Assembly (NCBI GenBank): GCA_028753945.1
Contig: JAPNXP010000015.1
Span: 992,001-1,056,000 of the forward strand
DNA from: Hexactinellida sp. DTS-2022
Lineage: Eukaryota; Porifera; Hexactinellida
Length of the DNA: 64,000 nt
Direction: 5' to 3'
The notes beneath the pieces were generated by a model. The model saw only the letters and a program-made list of their open reading frames with translations, was not told where the DNA came from and searched no databases. This document shows, one piece after another, positions 24,484 to 35,459 of the stretch (within the stretch, counting starts at the first letter, position 1; the number at the start of each line of letters is the position of its first letter). The position numbers were made by a program, and so were the translations under genes.

Positions 24484-25313
24484 TTCTCCGTAGACGGTGC
24501 CCTGGCCTGAGCTTTATAGTTGATGGGCTGAAACTTGGCATGTAGGTGCGATGGGACCGTCTAATTTGCACCTGGGGTTACGATTTTTGATTAACAAATT
24601 TTTGACACATCTTTAACACCTTTCAAAATTTGTCTGGTCCATAACACAAAATATGTTTTACTAAACCCCCAAATTTTATTTCACATTTGGATTCACCATA
24701 AAATTCTGCGTCTGATGGGAGAAGAAAACCTTCTATAAAGAGTTTTATTTCTGCCATAAATGGGGGTTGAAATTTCTTTGTTTACTCACACTTCAGTTTC
24801 AGTATAACTGTTAAATCTAATTCCATTGTTTCAACTTGTAATAATTATATTGATTTAACTTGTTAAATCTTACTCTATTGATTCAACTTGCGATAATTAA
24901 ATTGATTTAACTTATAAATTGCAGCTGGCTTCTATTTAATTTACCATACAATGGATTAAATAAAATAATATAATATAAGGAATTTGTTGACTTAATTCAA
25001 CTCAACCGTGGATAACAATGCTAAGATAAATAACTAATAATATAATTTATTATCAATACATAATGAATGAATGGCATCAAACTCAAGATGGTTTAAGATA
25101 GAAACAAACTTCAAATTTATCTACCGTTCCTTGTGACTCGGACCAATTAACAAATGCTTCTTCACACCTTGGGCGTTGATGACTTGGCGAAAAAAAATCC
25201 AAAATTGCAGCCTGCGCCGACAGCATGTTCCTTTGGAGGCACAATCAATAAACAACCAACAAAATATAGTGCCACCAAAGGAACATGCGTCGGCACAGGG
25301 TGCAATTTTGGAT
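24484..25313 (+). repeat. Long unit 9 (type 1) with terminal hairpin 25,197-25,313
   Basis: Nearly the same as unit 1, including the short type 1 tail. A 60-mer block followed by a type 1 unit occurs twice, so this pair may be one larger duplicated module. Confidence 0.9.
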
Positions 25314-25341
25314 TTTTTTATTTTTTTTATTATTATTATTA

Positions 25342-26535
25342 GTCCGTAGCCTCTCTACTGACCAGAGTTTTATTAACTAAGAACCCAAAATTTCAGGATA
25401 TGTGTCTCATGGGTTACAGATGTGCACCTGGGGTCACGATTTTTTATTACATTTCTTTGGACACATTTTTGCACCTGTTTAATATTTAAACACGAACAAT
25501 AAATAGTACCCGAATATTCAATTTATATGCATTCGATAGAGAATTAAATTCTACACCTTTTCACAGTGCACGAATTTTTAAATTGGGTTTCGTTAGTGCC
25601 ACAATGGAGTTGCAAATTTCCTTTGTTTACTAACACTTCAGGAAAATTGAAAGTGTTAAATCTAATTCTATTGTTTCAACTTGTGATTATTATATTGATT
25701 CAACTTGTGAGATTGAGTAGGCTTCTATTTTCCAATAGAAAAATAAGATTATATATTTCATAACAACGACAGATTATGTGATTATATTTCCATCTGCAAG
25801 AATACTCTTGCACTATTAATAGACTGACGTAATTAATTATATAATTAATTCAGTCCGTATTTTGACTTATATATAGATGCTTCCAATTTGTTTATTAGGG
25901 GTTATCGAGTGTGCGAAATTGAAATATGGTAGCCAAATTAACAATAATTACTATTTATGACAAATAACTAATCTTAATAAATTTAAGTTGACATTGAAAT
26001 TGGTGTTAAATTATAAATAATATTAATAATTATTTATACTAATTAATTAAATATCATAAATCTCAGAGATGATACAAGATAGAAACAAACTTCCAACTTA
26101 TCAATTGATCCTGATGTGACGCAACACCTCTACAAATGGGTCCTGACACCTTGAGGTGATGATGACATCGTCAAAAAAATGTGTTTTTACAATTTTGTGA
26201 ATTCTATAATTCGAATGGGTTGGTTGGTGTTGGGTGATCAGCCAACACGCGCATAAAAAATGCTTACTCATCACTAATTATATTCTAATGAAACTTGAAT
26301 ATCTTTGAAATGAAGTGAGCTAAAACGAAACTTCCAACTCATTAAGGGTCGTTGCCTTCCGAAACACCTTTCTGAAATAATTTAACACCTTCATTGTGAG
26401 GAAAACATGGAGAAAAAAATCCAAAATTGCAGCCTCTGCCGACAGCATGTTCCTTTGGAGGCACTATCAATAAACTACCATCAAAATATAGTGCCACCGA
26501 AGGAACATGCGTCGGCACAGGCTGCAATTTTGGAT
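25342..26535 (+). repeat. Long unit 10 (type 2) with terminal hairpin 26,419-26,535
   Basis: Head GTCCGTAGCCTCTCTACTG. The repeat-borne open frame seen in other units is interrupted here, which argues against it being a gene. Confidence 0.9.
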
Positions 26536-26547
26536 TTTTTATTATTA

Positions 26548-27733
26548 TTTTTGGTCCGTAGATCGTCCACAGAACAGAGTTTTATAAACTAGAACTGAAA
26601 TTTTTAGGACAGGTGTCTTATGGGTTACAGATGTGCGCCTGGGGTCACAATTTTTTATTACATTCCTTTGGACACATTTTCACACCTGTTTAATGTTACA
26701 ACAGGTACAATAAATAGAGCCCGAAAATTAAAATTATAGGCATTCGATGGAGAATTACATTCTACACCTTGTCACAGTACACGAATTTTCAAATTGTGCT
26801 TAGTTTGTGCCACAATTGAGTTGCAAGTTTCCTTTGTTTACTAACACTTCAGTACAATTGAAAGTGTTAAATCTAATTCTATTGTTTCAACTTGTGATAA
26901 TTATATTGATTCAACTTGTGAGATCGAGTAGGCTTCTATTTTCCAATTGAAAACTAGGATTCTACATTCCATAACAACGACAGATTATGTGATTATATTT
27001 CCTTCTGCAAGAATACTCTTGCACTGTTAATATACTGACGTAATTAATTATACTTAATTCAGTCAGTATAGGACTTATATAGATGCTCCCAATTTGTTTA
27101 TTAGGGGTTATCGAGTGTGCGGATTTGAAATTTGATAGCCAAATTAATCAATTTATTATTTATGACAAAATAATTGAACTTAATAAATATATGTTGACAT
27201 TGAAATTGGTGTTAAATTATTAATAATTATTTATTCTAATTAATTAAACATCATAAATCTCAGAGATGATACAAGATAGAGACAAACTTCCAATTTATCA
27301 ATTGGTCCTTATGGCACGTGCCACCTATACAAGTGGGTCTTGACACCTTGAGGTGATGAAGACATCGATAAAAAAATGTTTTTTTACAATTTTGTTAATT
27401 CGATATTTAAAATGGGTTAGTTGATGTTGGGTGATGACCCAACACTCACATAAAAAATGCTGAGTCATCAGCTATTATATTCTACTCATACTTGAATATC
27501 TCTAAAATGAAGTGATCTAAATGGAAACTTCCACCACTCTAAGGGTCGATGCCTTCTGTAACACCTTTTTGAAATAATTTAACACCTTCATAGTGATGAT
27601 GACAATGCGAAAAAAAATCCAAAATTGCAGCCAGTGCCGATAGCATGTTACTTTGGAGGCACTATCAATAAACCACAATCAAAATATAGTGCCACCAAAG
27701 GAACATGCGTCTGCACAGGCTGCAATTTTGGAT
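26548..27733 (+). repeat. Long unit 11 (type 2) with terminal hairpin 27,617-27,733
   Basis: Last unit before the array meets the Helitron 5' half. Head GGTCCGTAGATCGTCCACAG. Confidence 0.9.
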
Positions 27734-27750
27734 TTTATCTCTTATTAGAG

Positions 27751-28027
27751 CAGTAGTTCTTAACCTGGGGGAAATTTCCCCGGGGGGAAATTTCGGGGAT
27801 ATTAGGGGGAAATCAATTTAGACAAAATTAATAATAATAATAAAACAAAAATAAAATAATACCTCCTAAAATTGATCCACTGGTGGCCAAGAAGCAGTTA
27901 TCACCAAATAGCTAATAATTTGTAATTTCAAGGCTACATTGTTTATTTTACTACAAATGAAGGGGGAAATCGGGTAGAGTGAACAGGCCAAAAGGGGAAA
28001 TGACATAAAAAAGGTTAAGAACCACTG
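27751..28027. mobile_element. hAT-type MITE with perfect 8-bp target duplication
   Basis: The ends CAGTAGTTCTTAACCTGGGG and AAAGGTTAAGAACCACTG are inverted, of the widespread CAGTGGTTCTTAACCT hAT type. TATTAGAG lies on both sides (27,743-27,750, 28,028-28,035). Removing it joins the last hairpin to the Helitron 5' half. Confidence 0.93.
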
Positions 28028-28406
28028 TATTAGAGGGAAGGAATTATGTGCGATTAAGTGAAATTTCAGGGTTCACGAAAATGTGACTTGTCGAGGTGTG
28101 AGAAATTTTGAGTAGAAACCTCAACTTGTTGGCGGGTGCCAAAAGTTGCCCATATATGCCAAAAATCACATTTGGAAACCGTCCACTTTCTTCAATCAAC
28201 TCGTAACATACAAACAAATATATATATATAGTATTATATACACATATACACATATACAGGTTTGTGTTTTAATAGTATAGATATCAGATTTGGGAGGAAC
28301 TCTTAAAACTAAAGCATTTCTTATGGACGCGATATTATTACTCAATTTTGCCTCGTAATTGCTATAATTACGGATATTATGTCTTTTTGAACATGATAAC
28401 ACTTGA

Positions 28407-28531
28407 CAGGGGCGTCGCACGGATCTGGTAAGTGGTCCGGGAGAACTGGACCCTCCTATATAATGTAGTTACAGCAAATGAAAACTTGTCCGGCCATAGC
28501 CGGACAAGCCGGACGGCGTGCTACGCCTATG
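28407..28531. mobile_element. Short hAT-like MITE
   Basis: The ends CAGGGGCGTCGCACGG and CGTGCTACGCCTATG are imperfect inverted repeats. The flanks CACTTGA and CAGTTGA look like a mutated target duplication. The interior has a CCGGCCATAGCCGG palindrome. Confidence 0.65.
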
Positions 28532-28724
28532 CAGTTGAGCTATGTAAATTATGATAATCTAAATAATATATGGGGATCAAACAAATATGGTGATTTTTTT
28601 ATTGAACAGAATATCCCCCATAAATATAGTCTCTCATTTAAGATCTGAATCACCAAAGCTTTTATGTAACCACTTTGGTACTATAAATAAAGGATCGATA
28701 AAAATCACTATTTTATAAAGATGG

Positions 28725-29108
28725 GGTTGCTTAACCTTTGTGAGGCCTACGTTTACGATTCGATTTCTCTCCACCGTTAACCCCCCCCCCCCCCCCCCCA
28801 TCCTACTCAATACAATTCATCCTATGGAAAAATATTTATTGTACTGTTGTATGACAGTTTAACTACCATGACAAATTTACAACTTCATGTATGACTTCCT
28901 CAACTTGTAATTAGGTAACATATACGTAGACAAAGTTGGTACACAAAATTTCTTCTGTGATGATGTGAAATGGATTTATGACTATCATATCCTATTAAAA
29001 AACAGATCATTTTAATACTTCATACAGTAATTTCCCAAAAACTATGCTGATATTCAACAAACCGGCTAACTGATTAATAAACTCTGTAACCGTTAACCGA
29101 ATCCAGCC
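28725..29108 (+). mobile_element. hAT-like MITE of the GGTTAACC family, decayed
   Basis: The start (GATGGGGTTGCTTAACC) and end (GTTAACCGAATCCAGCCTTG) match, in the same orientation, the better copy at 43,158-43,750. A run of about 20 C at 28,782 replaces part of the TTAACCGG palindromes. It ends about 70 bp before the proposed splice acceptor of the piggyBac-derived exon. Confidence 0.7.
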
Positions 29109-29176
29109 TTGCAATTTGTTAAATACTAGGGCAATGGTGCCATTTTTTTCTATTTTAAAACATTTATTTTCTATAG

Positions 29177-31065
29177 ATGCTTTCAAGTTGTTTTTTACAC
29201 AAGATCTACTTTCTAAAATATTAATTTCTACTAACGATAAGTTAACTCTCCATTTGAGTTCCCTTATTGGCGCTAATAGAAATAGATATATCTATCCTAT
29301 TACATTCTTACAATTACAAGCCTTCATAGGCTTGATTATTCTAACAGGAGTATTTCGCGCACATCGCGAACCAATTTCTAATCTTTATTGTGACGATCCA
29401 AACTTGTGCCGTCCAATATTCAGGGCAACATTACCAAGAGAGAGATTTAAAGTAATACTACGATTTCTCAGATTTGATGACTATCGTACGAGATTAGAGA
29501 GGATTAAAACTGATCGTTTGGCGCCAATTAGAGAAATCTTTGAACAGGTTATCCACCAACTTAAGACATCATATATCCCAAATAAGTTCATCACAGTAGA
29601 TGAACATTTATGCCGATACCGCGGGAGGTGTTCATTCCTACAATATATACCTTCTAAGCCAGATCGTTATGGCATCAAGATGTTTGTGATAGCAGATTCT
29701 CAAAATTTCTATCCTATTAATGTTGAAGTCTACACAGGAAAGTCTAAAATAGGTAACAAACCTGAGGATATCGTCCTCCGACTTGTATCACATTTAAGTT
29801 CTGGACATGTATTGGTGGGTGATAATTTTTTTACATCCCTAAGTTTATCTAAGAAGTTACACGAGCAGCATTGCATAAAGTATTTCGGTACATTAAGAAA
29901 ACGTCGAGTAGAAGTACCAAAATTAATGACTAATGTAAAGGGAATTCCACCCCACTCTTCTACATTTTTATTTTTAGAAAATCAAACTATGGTGTCATAT
30001 ATTACTAGAAAAAACAAGAATGTCATTTTACTCTCAAATTACCACCATGACAAAGAAATTTCGGACCACGTGAAAAAAAAACCAGTAATCATAATGGATT
30101 ATAATAAACACAAGTCTGGCGTAGATATTTTAGATATGATGTTGAAGGGATTTAGACCTTATCGAGCCAGCAGGAGATGGCCATGTGTTGTTTTCTTTGA
30201 TATCATTTCAATGGCAACACAGGCTGCATATGTTTTATTTTGTAAGAAATTCACCGACTCGGATATATCCAAGAAAAAAAATAGAAGAAAGTTTCTCTAT
30301 ACTCTTGGTAAAGAGCTAGTAATCCCTGAAATTCAAACGAGGAGGCAGTCAAAGTCTTACAAATATCTCAATAAGGATGTGAGAAACTATATTGATTCTC
30401 TTTTTAGTGATGAACTTCCTAAATGTAAACTATCTAAATCTCAAATTGCTCGAAGAACTTCTGACCCCAATTTGGAATTAATTACTTCTAGCTCTATACA
30501 AACCTTGCCACCAATCACTTCTCCCCAGCTGTTACCTACTGCCTCCTCGTTGGAATTAATTACTTCTAGCTCTATCCAAACCTTGCCACCAATCACTACT
30601 TCTCCTCAATTGTTACCTACTGCCTCGTCGTTGGAATTAATTACTTCTAGCTCTATACAAACCTTGCCACCAATCACTTCTCCCCAGCTGTTACCTACTG
30701 CCTCCTCGTTGGAATTAATTACTTCTAGCTCTATCCAAACCTTGCCACCAATCACTTCTTCTCCTCAATTGTTACCTACTCCATCCTCTCTGAACCAGAT
30801 CCCTACTACTTCTTGTGTACAACCTTCCATTCCACTTAGTCAAATACCACCTGCTACTACTACTTTAGAAACAATTAGTTCTGTAGAATTAGAGCAAACT
30901 ACAGATTCATCAAAGTCTCTAAAAAGGAGATGTTTCTTTTGTAATCGTTCCAAAGACAAAAAAGTAAAATCAAACTGCACATTTTGTAGCAAATTTGTTT
31001 GCACAATTCATGGCAAACAAATCACAGTGTGTGTAAATTGTGAGGATAGGCTTTCGATCTATTGA
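29177..31065 (+). CDS. PGBD-like: piggyBac-derived transposase, main exon
   Basis: This is a DDE_Tnp_1_7 (piggyBac) domain. With the open frame numbered from 29,116, the catalytic aspartates are D162 (FITVDEH), D236 (LVGDNFFTS), D337 and D340 (KSGVDILDMM), so all four are kept. The C-terminus has a zinc cross-brace typical of the family: C606, C609, C621, C624, C629, H632, C639, C642. Between them, residues 453-557 hold four tandem copies of a ~26-residue Ser/Thr/Pro-rich repeat (LELITSSSIQTLPPI..). A pyrimidine-rich tract ending TTTTCTATAG at 29,176 sits just before DAFKLFFTQDLL, where the domain begins, and makes a plausible acceptor in phase with the donor at 8460. The spliced protein would be about 757 residues. 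I saw no TTAA-flanked terminal repeats, so a domesticated host gene is as likely as a transposon. piggyBac transposases excise and insert DNA at TTAA in the nucleus; activity here is unknown. Confidence 0.92.
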
Positions 31066-31379
31066 TCTACCTTTTTACACTCAGCAATATTGTTATGTTA
31101 CACAATACACCATGACTGTTTATAGAGTATTTTAGATTTTAGATTTTTTATATGTCAATTAAGGAACACATGAATCACTAGTATAATATTATATCTATAG
31201 TTCCTATCTTATTATCTAGGGCTGAAACGAATATTCTAATATTCGTTTTTTTTGATGACTAAGCATTTAATCAAATTTGAGACTCAAAATATAGTGGAAG
31301 AGTTCTACAATAATTTAATCATAATTGCAAAGTGTATTTATCGCACAAGTAGCTATTAATCAATAGTTAGGTAAATAGA
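31066..31379. other. Spacer after the piggyBac-derived gene
   Basis: No gene is visible. A CGAATATTCTAATATTCG palindrome lies near 31,228. Confidence 0.4.
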
Positions 31380-31485
31380 TATGTAAAGTTGTTTTGTTAT
31401 TCGAAATTCGACATTCGACATTCACATTTATAATAGTATATCACCTTGTATCAGTCTGTATAAACCTGTGTCAGTCTGTATCAGC

Positions 31486-31656
31486 CAGGGTTTCATCCAG
31501 GCGTATGCGACGTAATTTCAAAAGGAAACTTTTCTAGGCGCGCGAAAATCGAGAGATGCTCCCATAGACGTAGTACAAATTGAGTATTTTAGGCGCGTAT
31601 GAGAGAGCTCAAACTTAATCTAGGCGCGCGGGAAATTTTTCCTGGATGAAAGCCTG
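31486..31656. mobile_element. hAT-type MITE with perfect 8-bp target duplication
   Basis: The ends CAGGGTTTCATCCAGG and CCTGGATGAAAGCCTG are inverted. GTATCAGC flanks both sides (31,478-31,485, 31,657-31,664), taken from the host decameric repeat. The interior has three TAGGCGCG motifs. Confidence 0.92.
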
Positions 31657-31767
31657 GTATCAGCTGGTGTCAGTATGTACCAGTCTGTATCAGATTGGAC
31701 CATGGGTCAACATTGGTGACCCATCAGACCCATTGCATTTGTGACCCATGACCCATTGACCCATGAC

Positions 31768-32489
31768 CATGGGCGTAAATCCTGGGGTTACGGGGGGAAC
31801 GCGTCCCCCCTACTTTTTGTCAGGGTTGGATTCAAGTACAGTTCGACTTAAGTGCTGTTTCAACAAAATTTTACTCGCTTCAAGTGATGAAGTAGGAGTT
31901 GAGAAATTAACGGATCATAGAATCTTTTTGCATTTTGCGTAAATACTATAATAAATTTGGGTTCTCTTACGCAGGGTGTATAGTTTGTGGGAATCAGTTT
32001 CATATAGTAACAAGTGTTTCTCAAACTGGATGTCATGAAAAAGATTCTAGGGGCCGTGAGATACATTAAATTTCTGAAAGAACATCTTGATCTAACTTAA
32101 GTTTATTCTTCATATTTTATAGCCAAAATTGAGAAGAATATAGTCTATTATCTCATGTCTTATAGGTAACATTTTGAGTTTATTCTTCTCACCTAGGTTG
32201 TTATTACTCGACTTCTTAAACAGGATATAAGGGTAACAAGTATTGTCCACAATATAAACTTCCATATACTATTATACTATTAGTGCTCAGTATAGGTATT
32301 ATCAATTATATTCCCATATATATATATTTTTTAAAGATAATATAGTTTCTGGCTCCATGGGTGCTAAGGATCGACCTTGATCAATTTTGAGAGTCAAGAA
32401 TCAATAAATCTGGTAGGGTAAGTTCCTCTCACCAACTGTGAAAACGTCCCCCCCCAACTTTGTAGCATGGATTTACGCCCTTTCCCATG
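31768..32489. mobile_element. TIR element of about 0.7 kb
   Basis: The ends CATGGGCGTAAATCC and GGATTTACGCCC(..)CATG are inverted, with G-rich and C-rich runs just inside them. No exact target duplication is seen, because the flank itself is a GACCCATG repeat. The interior is non-coding. Confidence 0.65.
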
Positions 32490-32689
32490 AAGCATCGAGT
32501 GACCCATTGACCTTTTTAAATATTTAATTTTTAATATCTAAACATTATGTAACACAATCCGACTTATAATTTATGTATGATGCTTGTCAATCAATTAATT
32601 TTGGTAGAATTCTAATACCAAAGAAATACCCTGTAATGTTTCTGGGTTAATTTGATTCGTACTAAAACTGGACGAACATCGAAATTCCA

Positions 32690-32945
32690 AATGGGTCATG
32701 GGTCATGGGTCACAGAACCGTGACCCATTACCTATCTGACCCATCGAGGCATCGACCCATGGTCCACTCTGGTCTGTATCAGCTTGTACCAGTCTGCATC
32801 AACCTATATCGCCTTGTATCAGTCTGTATCACCTTGTATCAGCCTGTATCAACCTGTACCAGTTTGTATTACCTTGTATCAGCCTGTATCAACCTGTACC
32901 AGTTTGTATTACCTTGTATCAGTCTGTATTAGCTCCTACAAATCG
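32690..32945 (+). repeat. GACCCAT-rich stretch and CTTGTATCAG decamer array (left arm)
   Basis: TGGGTCATGGGTCA and GACCCAT motifs run from 32,690 to 32,765, followed to 32,940 by about 17 degenerate 10-bp units of the form TGTATCAGCC. The mirrored array is at 34,345-34,810. Confidence 0.85.
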
Positions 32946-33421
32946 CATTACTATTACTAAATACCAGTTTTTCATTAATTAACTACGAGAATTCCTAACA
33001 ATTTGGAGAAATTCTGACGTTTTTTTGCAAGATATTCAGATGAAATATTTTGGTGCTTTCGAAATGCTTTTTATTTTTTCACAGCTTATGTGCTTCCATT
33101 CTAGACACTGGTAGCACAAAATGAGATCATAAATTTTTTTCAGTGCTTTGACAGCATGTCACTATTTGAATTACTAAGATGTCGAATATTTTAGTTCTGG
33201 TCACTTTTTGATGAGGAAACCTTGAGAATTACTATTAGGCACGACTCAATATGCTTTCGAAGCATCTGCTGATCAAAGCATAATTTAATTGGAATATTTG
33301 TGTTAGCTTCTATGGAGAAAAGACAATTATTGGTAGGGCCAAGGCCATATCAGTCCTACCGGAGACTACGCCTATGTATTGCAGGATGATAATCAAATGC
33401 AATTGAAAAGGACCACAAGAT

Positions 33422-33588
33422 CATAGGCGTCGTAAACCGCCCGGGTGCCCGGAAATGTCCGGGCGGGCCGAAGGGATTGTCCCTATGCTACTAACACTAA
33501 ACTCCGAGTTTACCCGGAGTTTACCCGGACATTACCCGGAATTTCCGGGCGGCCCGAAGGATTGACCTTTGCATTTACGACGCCTATG
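33422..33588. mobile_element. hAT-type MITE with perfect 8-bp target duplication
   Basis: The ends CATAGGCGTCGTAAA and TTTACGACGCCTATG are inverted. CACAAGAT flanks both sides (33,414-33,421, 33,589-33,596). Internal CCCGGA/TCCGGG blocks repeat. It interrupts the protease-like relic. Confidence 0.93.
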
Positions 33589-33596
33589 CACAAGAT

Positions 33597-33901
33597 GATG
33601 AATCTTTTTGTTGATCAACGTTAATGACATTTGTTGTAAATTCTATACCAGTTGATAAATAAATCGATGTTAATTGTTCTTCTAATTTGATGCTTAGCTT
33701 TCCTACTTCACTATCAATAGAGGCGAAAGTAACCCAATGAGCTACCCCTGTATGGTGTATTTGAATATTTATTTCTGAAATGGGTGACCTCTTAAAACTA
33801 GTTACTCGTTGTGAGTATAAGGTATCTTGAAATGAATTGTTCATTCTAAACTGTTTTCTCAAAATGTTTGTGCTGCCCAAATCATTTTGGAATTTAGCCA
33901 T
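33597..33901 (-). pseudogene. Relic resembling a Ulp1-like (C48) cysteine protease, mobile-element borne
   Basis: The minus-strand frame reads HHTGVAHWVTFASI, then SIKLEEQLTSIY, then NVINVDQQKDSSSC. This resembles the His-containing and QQ..CG regions of Ulp1-type proteases carried by several animal DNA transposons. It lies in the loop of the foldback element and is a broken fragment. The source family is not settled from sequence alone. Confidence 0.5.
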
Positions 33902-34344
33902 CCGGTATCCGATAGCAAAGAATTATGGTCGTGAACTGTCAATCCGAGATCCATAAGCCACATTTTATTGGAAGGCACATAAGGGTGGTCGATTTCTTGA
34001 GGTTTGACACTAGGTAACAATCTTAGAGTTACATTGAAGATTGATATCAGGGTTGTATGCTGGAAACGACAACGTGTGTTTTATCCACAATAATGAATTT
34101 GAAAATAACAAATCCATTGGGATTATACGTATAGTACTGATCTAAAATAATTTTTTACCATGTTTAATAAAGAATTTTCCAAGCAACAATTTGAATGCAA
34201 CTTGTCGCACGAAAATTGTGCACCGTGTTTGTTACCTTGTTGCATACAACTTTGTTGCGTGCAACAAAGTTGTATCGTGTATGGTGGGCTTTAGGAATTC
34301 GCGTAGCTAATTAATGAAATACTGGTACACGTATTTAATATTTA

Positions 34345-34810
34345 GTAATGCGATTTGTAGTAGCTAATATAGGCTGATACAGACTGTGACAAGCTAATAC
34401 AGACTAATACAGCTATACAGGTTGATACAGACTGATACAAGGTGATACAGACTAATACAAGGTGATACAAACTTGTATAAACTGATACAGGTTGATACAG
34501 ACTGATACAAGGTGATACATACTGATACAAACTGGTACAGGTTCATACAGTTGATATAAGGTGATAGAGACTGTTACAAGGTGATAGAAACTGTTACAGG
34601 CTAATACAGACTGTTACAGGCTAATACAGACTGATACAAACTGATACAGGTTGATACAGACTGATACAAGGTGAACAGAGTACAGACTGAACAGGTTGAT
34701 ACAAGGTGATACAGACTGATGCAGGCTGATACAAACTGGTACAGACTGATACAGGTTGATACAGACTGAACAGGTTGATACAGAATGATACAAGGTGAAT
34801 TAGGTGATAC
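34345..34810 (-). repeat. Decamer array, inverted (right arm)
   Basis: About 45 degenerate 10-bp units (GACTGATACAAGGTGATACA) are the reverse complement of the arrays at 31,440-31,485 and 32,768-32,940. Confidence 0.9.
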
Positions 34811-34870
34811 ATTATAAATGTGAATGTAGAATGTAGAATATAGAAACAACTTCACATATCTGGTAGAAAT

Positions 34871-35459
34871 TTATATTTACGATCTCTTCAATCTATGTTG
34901 TATCTACTACGGTGAGACCCGTAAAGCCCGTGGCCCGCTATTCAAAGTCCGCGGCCCGCTTATTTATTCCGCCAGCCCGCAAATTAGGAAATTTGTTTAT
35001 TTTATATAAGGCTCCGTTGGCTGAATTCATGAATATATTCTCTAGGAATTGGGATTCATTTAATTTCCACGTTATAAGATGCTGGAAATCGTATGCGCAA
35101 TTAGTATATGAAATTACTTATATAGAGCTCAGTTTTTCAGTATGTGTATTCAGGCACTGAGAAAGGTCAGTTTTCCCCAAGCTTTGAAATTGACCTTTAG
35201 AAAGTAAGCCTGGGCTTTTAGTATGGGAAAAAATCTGAACTCTACAAAGCGCAGCTCTTTATAAGCATTCTCTTAGTATATATGTATGTTGCAGTGTATT
35301 AGAGAATGAGTATGCGTACACACCATTTAATTTGGTGTGCACGCGTGCTCACTAAACTGTCTAGTAGTTTCGCGTAGACCCTAAATGTAATTTGTGTGTT
35401 AAGAGTATTTCTCATGGAATGGGTTGTTTAAAGCTTGATTTATGTAAAACCTCTGAATA
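34871..35459. other. Spacer, no gene recognised
   Basis: A G/C-rich block with repeated GGCCCGC (34,918-34,982) resembles a hAT MITE end but has no visible partner. At 35,315-35,350 ACACACCA..TGGTGTGCACGCGTG echoes the palindrome at 58,032. Confidence 0.35.

Larger units (their letters stand above)
11843..28281 (-). mobile_element. Helitron copy (minus strand) split by a ~16-kb tandem array
   Basis: The 3' end lies at 11,843 (plus strand A|CTAGCGCGCTTCGC) and the 5' end at 28,281 (plus strand TTTTAATAGTATAGA|T). Both match the termini of the 517-bp copy at 6187-6703. The left part (11,843-12,095) matches the 3' half of that copy and the right part (28,036-28,281) the 5' half. They break at the same internal point, around AGAGAAAAATCTGAAAATTT. 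Between them lie the ~60-bp repeats, eleven 1.2-kb units with hairpins, and two later hAT MITEs. The outer flanks A and T restore a Helitron target. Read as one element it is 16.4 kb; the alternative is later insertion and expansion of the array in a short Helitron. Confidence 0.75.
31380..34870. mobile_element. Foldback element with decameric repeats in its arms
   Basis: The left arm begins AAGTTGTTTTG..ATTCACATTTATAAT and continues with CTTGTATCAGTCTGTATCA-type decamers. It ends near 33,005 with ACAAATCGCATTACTATTAC, then CCAGTTTTTCATTAATTAACT and GAATTCCT. The right arm (34,290-34,870) has the same items in reverse order on the other strand. Insertions in the left arm (31,486-31,656 and 31,768-32,489) lengthen it. 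The loop (33,006-34,289) carries a protease-like relic and a hAT MITE. Long repeat-rich inverted arms are typical of foldback elements. Confidence 0.8.

Noticed and set aside
32705-34855. Frames with repeated LYQPVSTCISLYQ
   Set aside because: Translations of the decameric repeat of the foldback arms.
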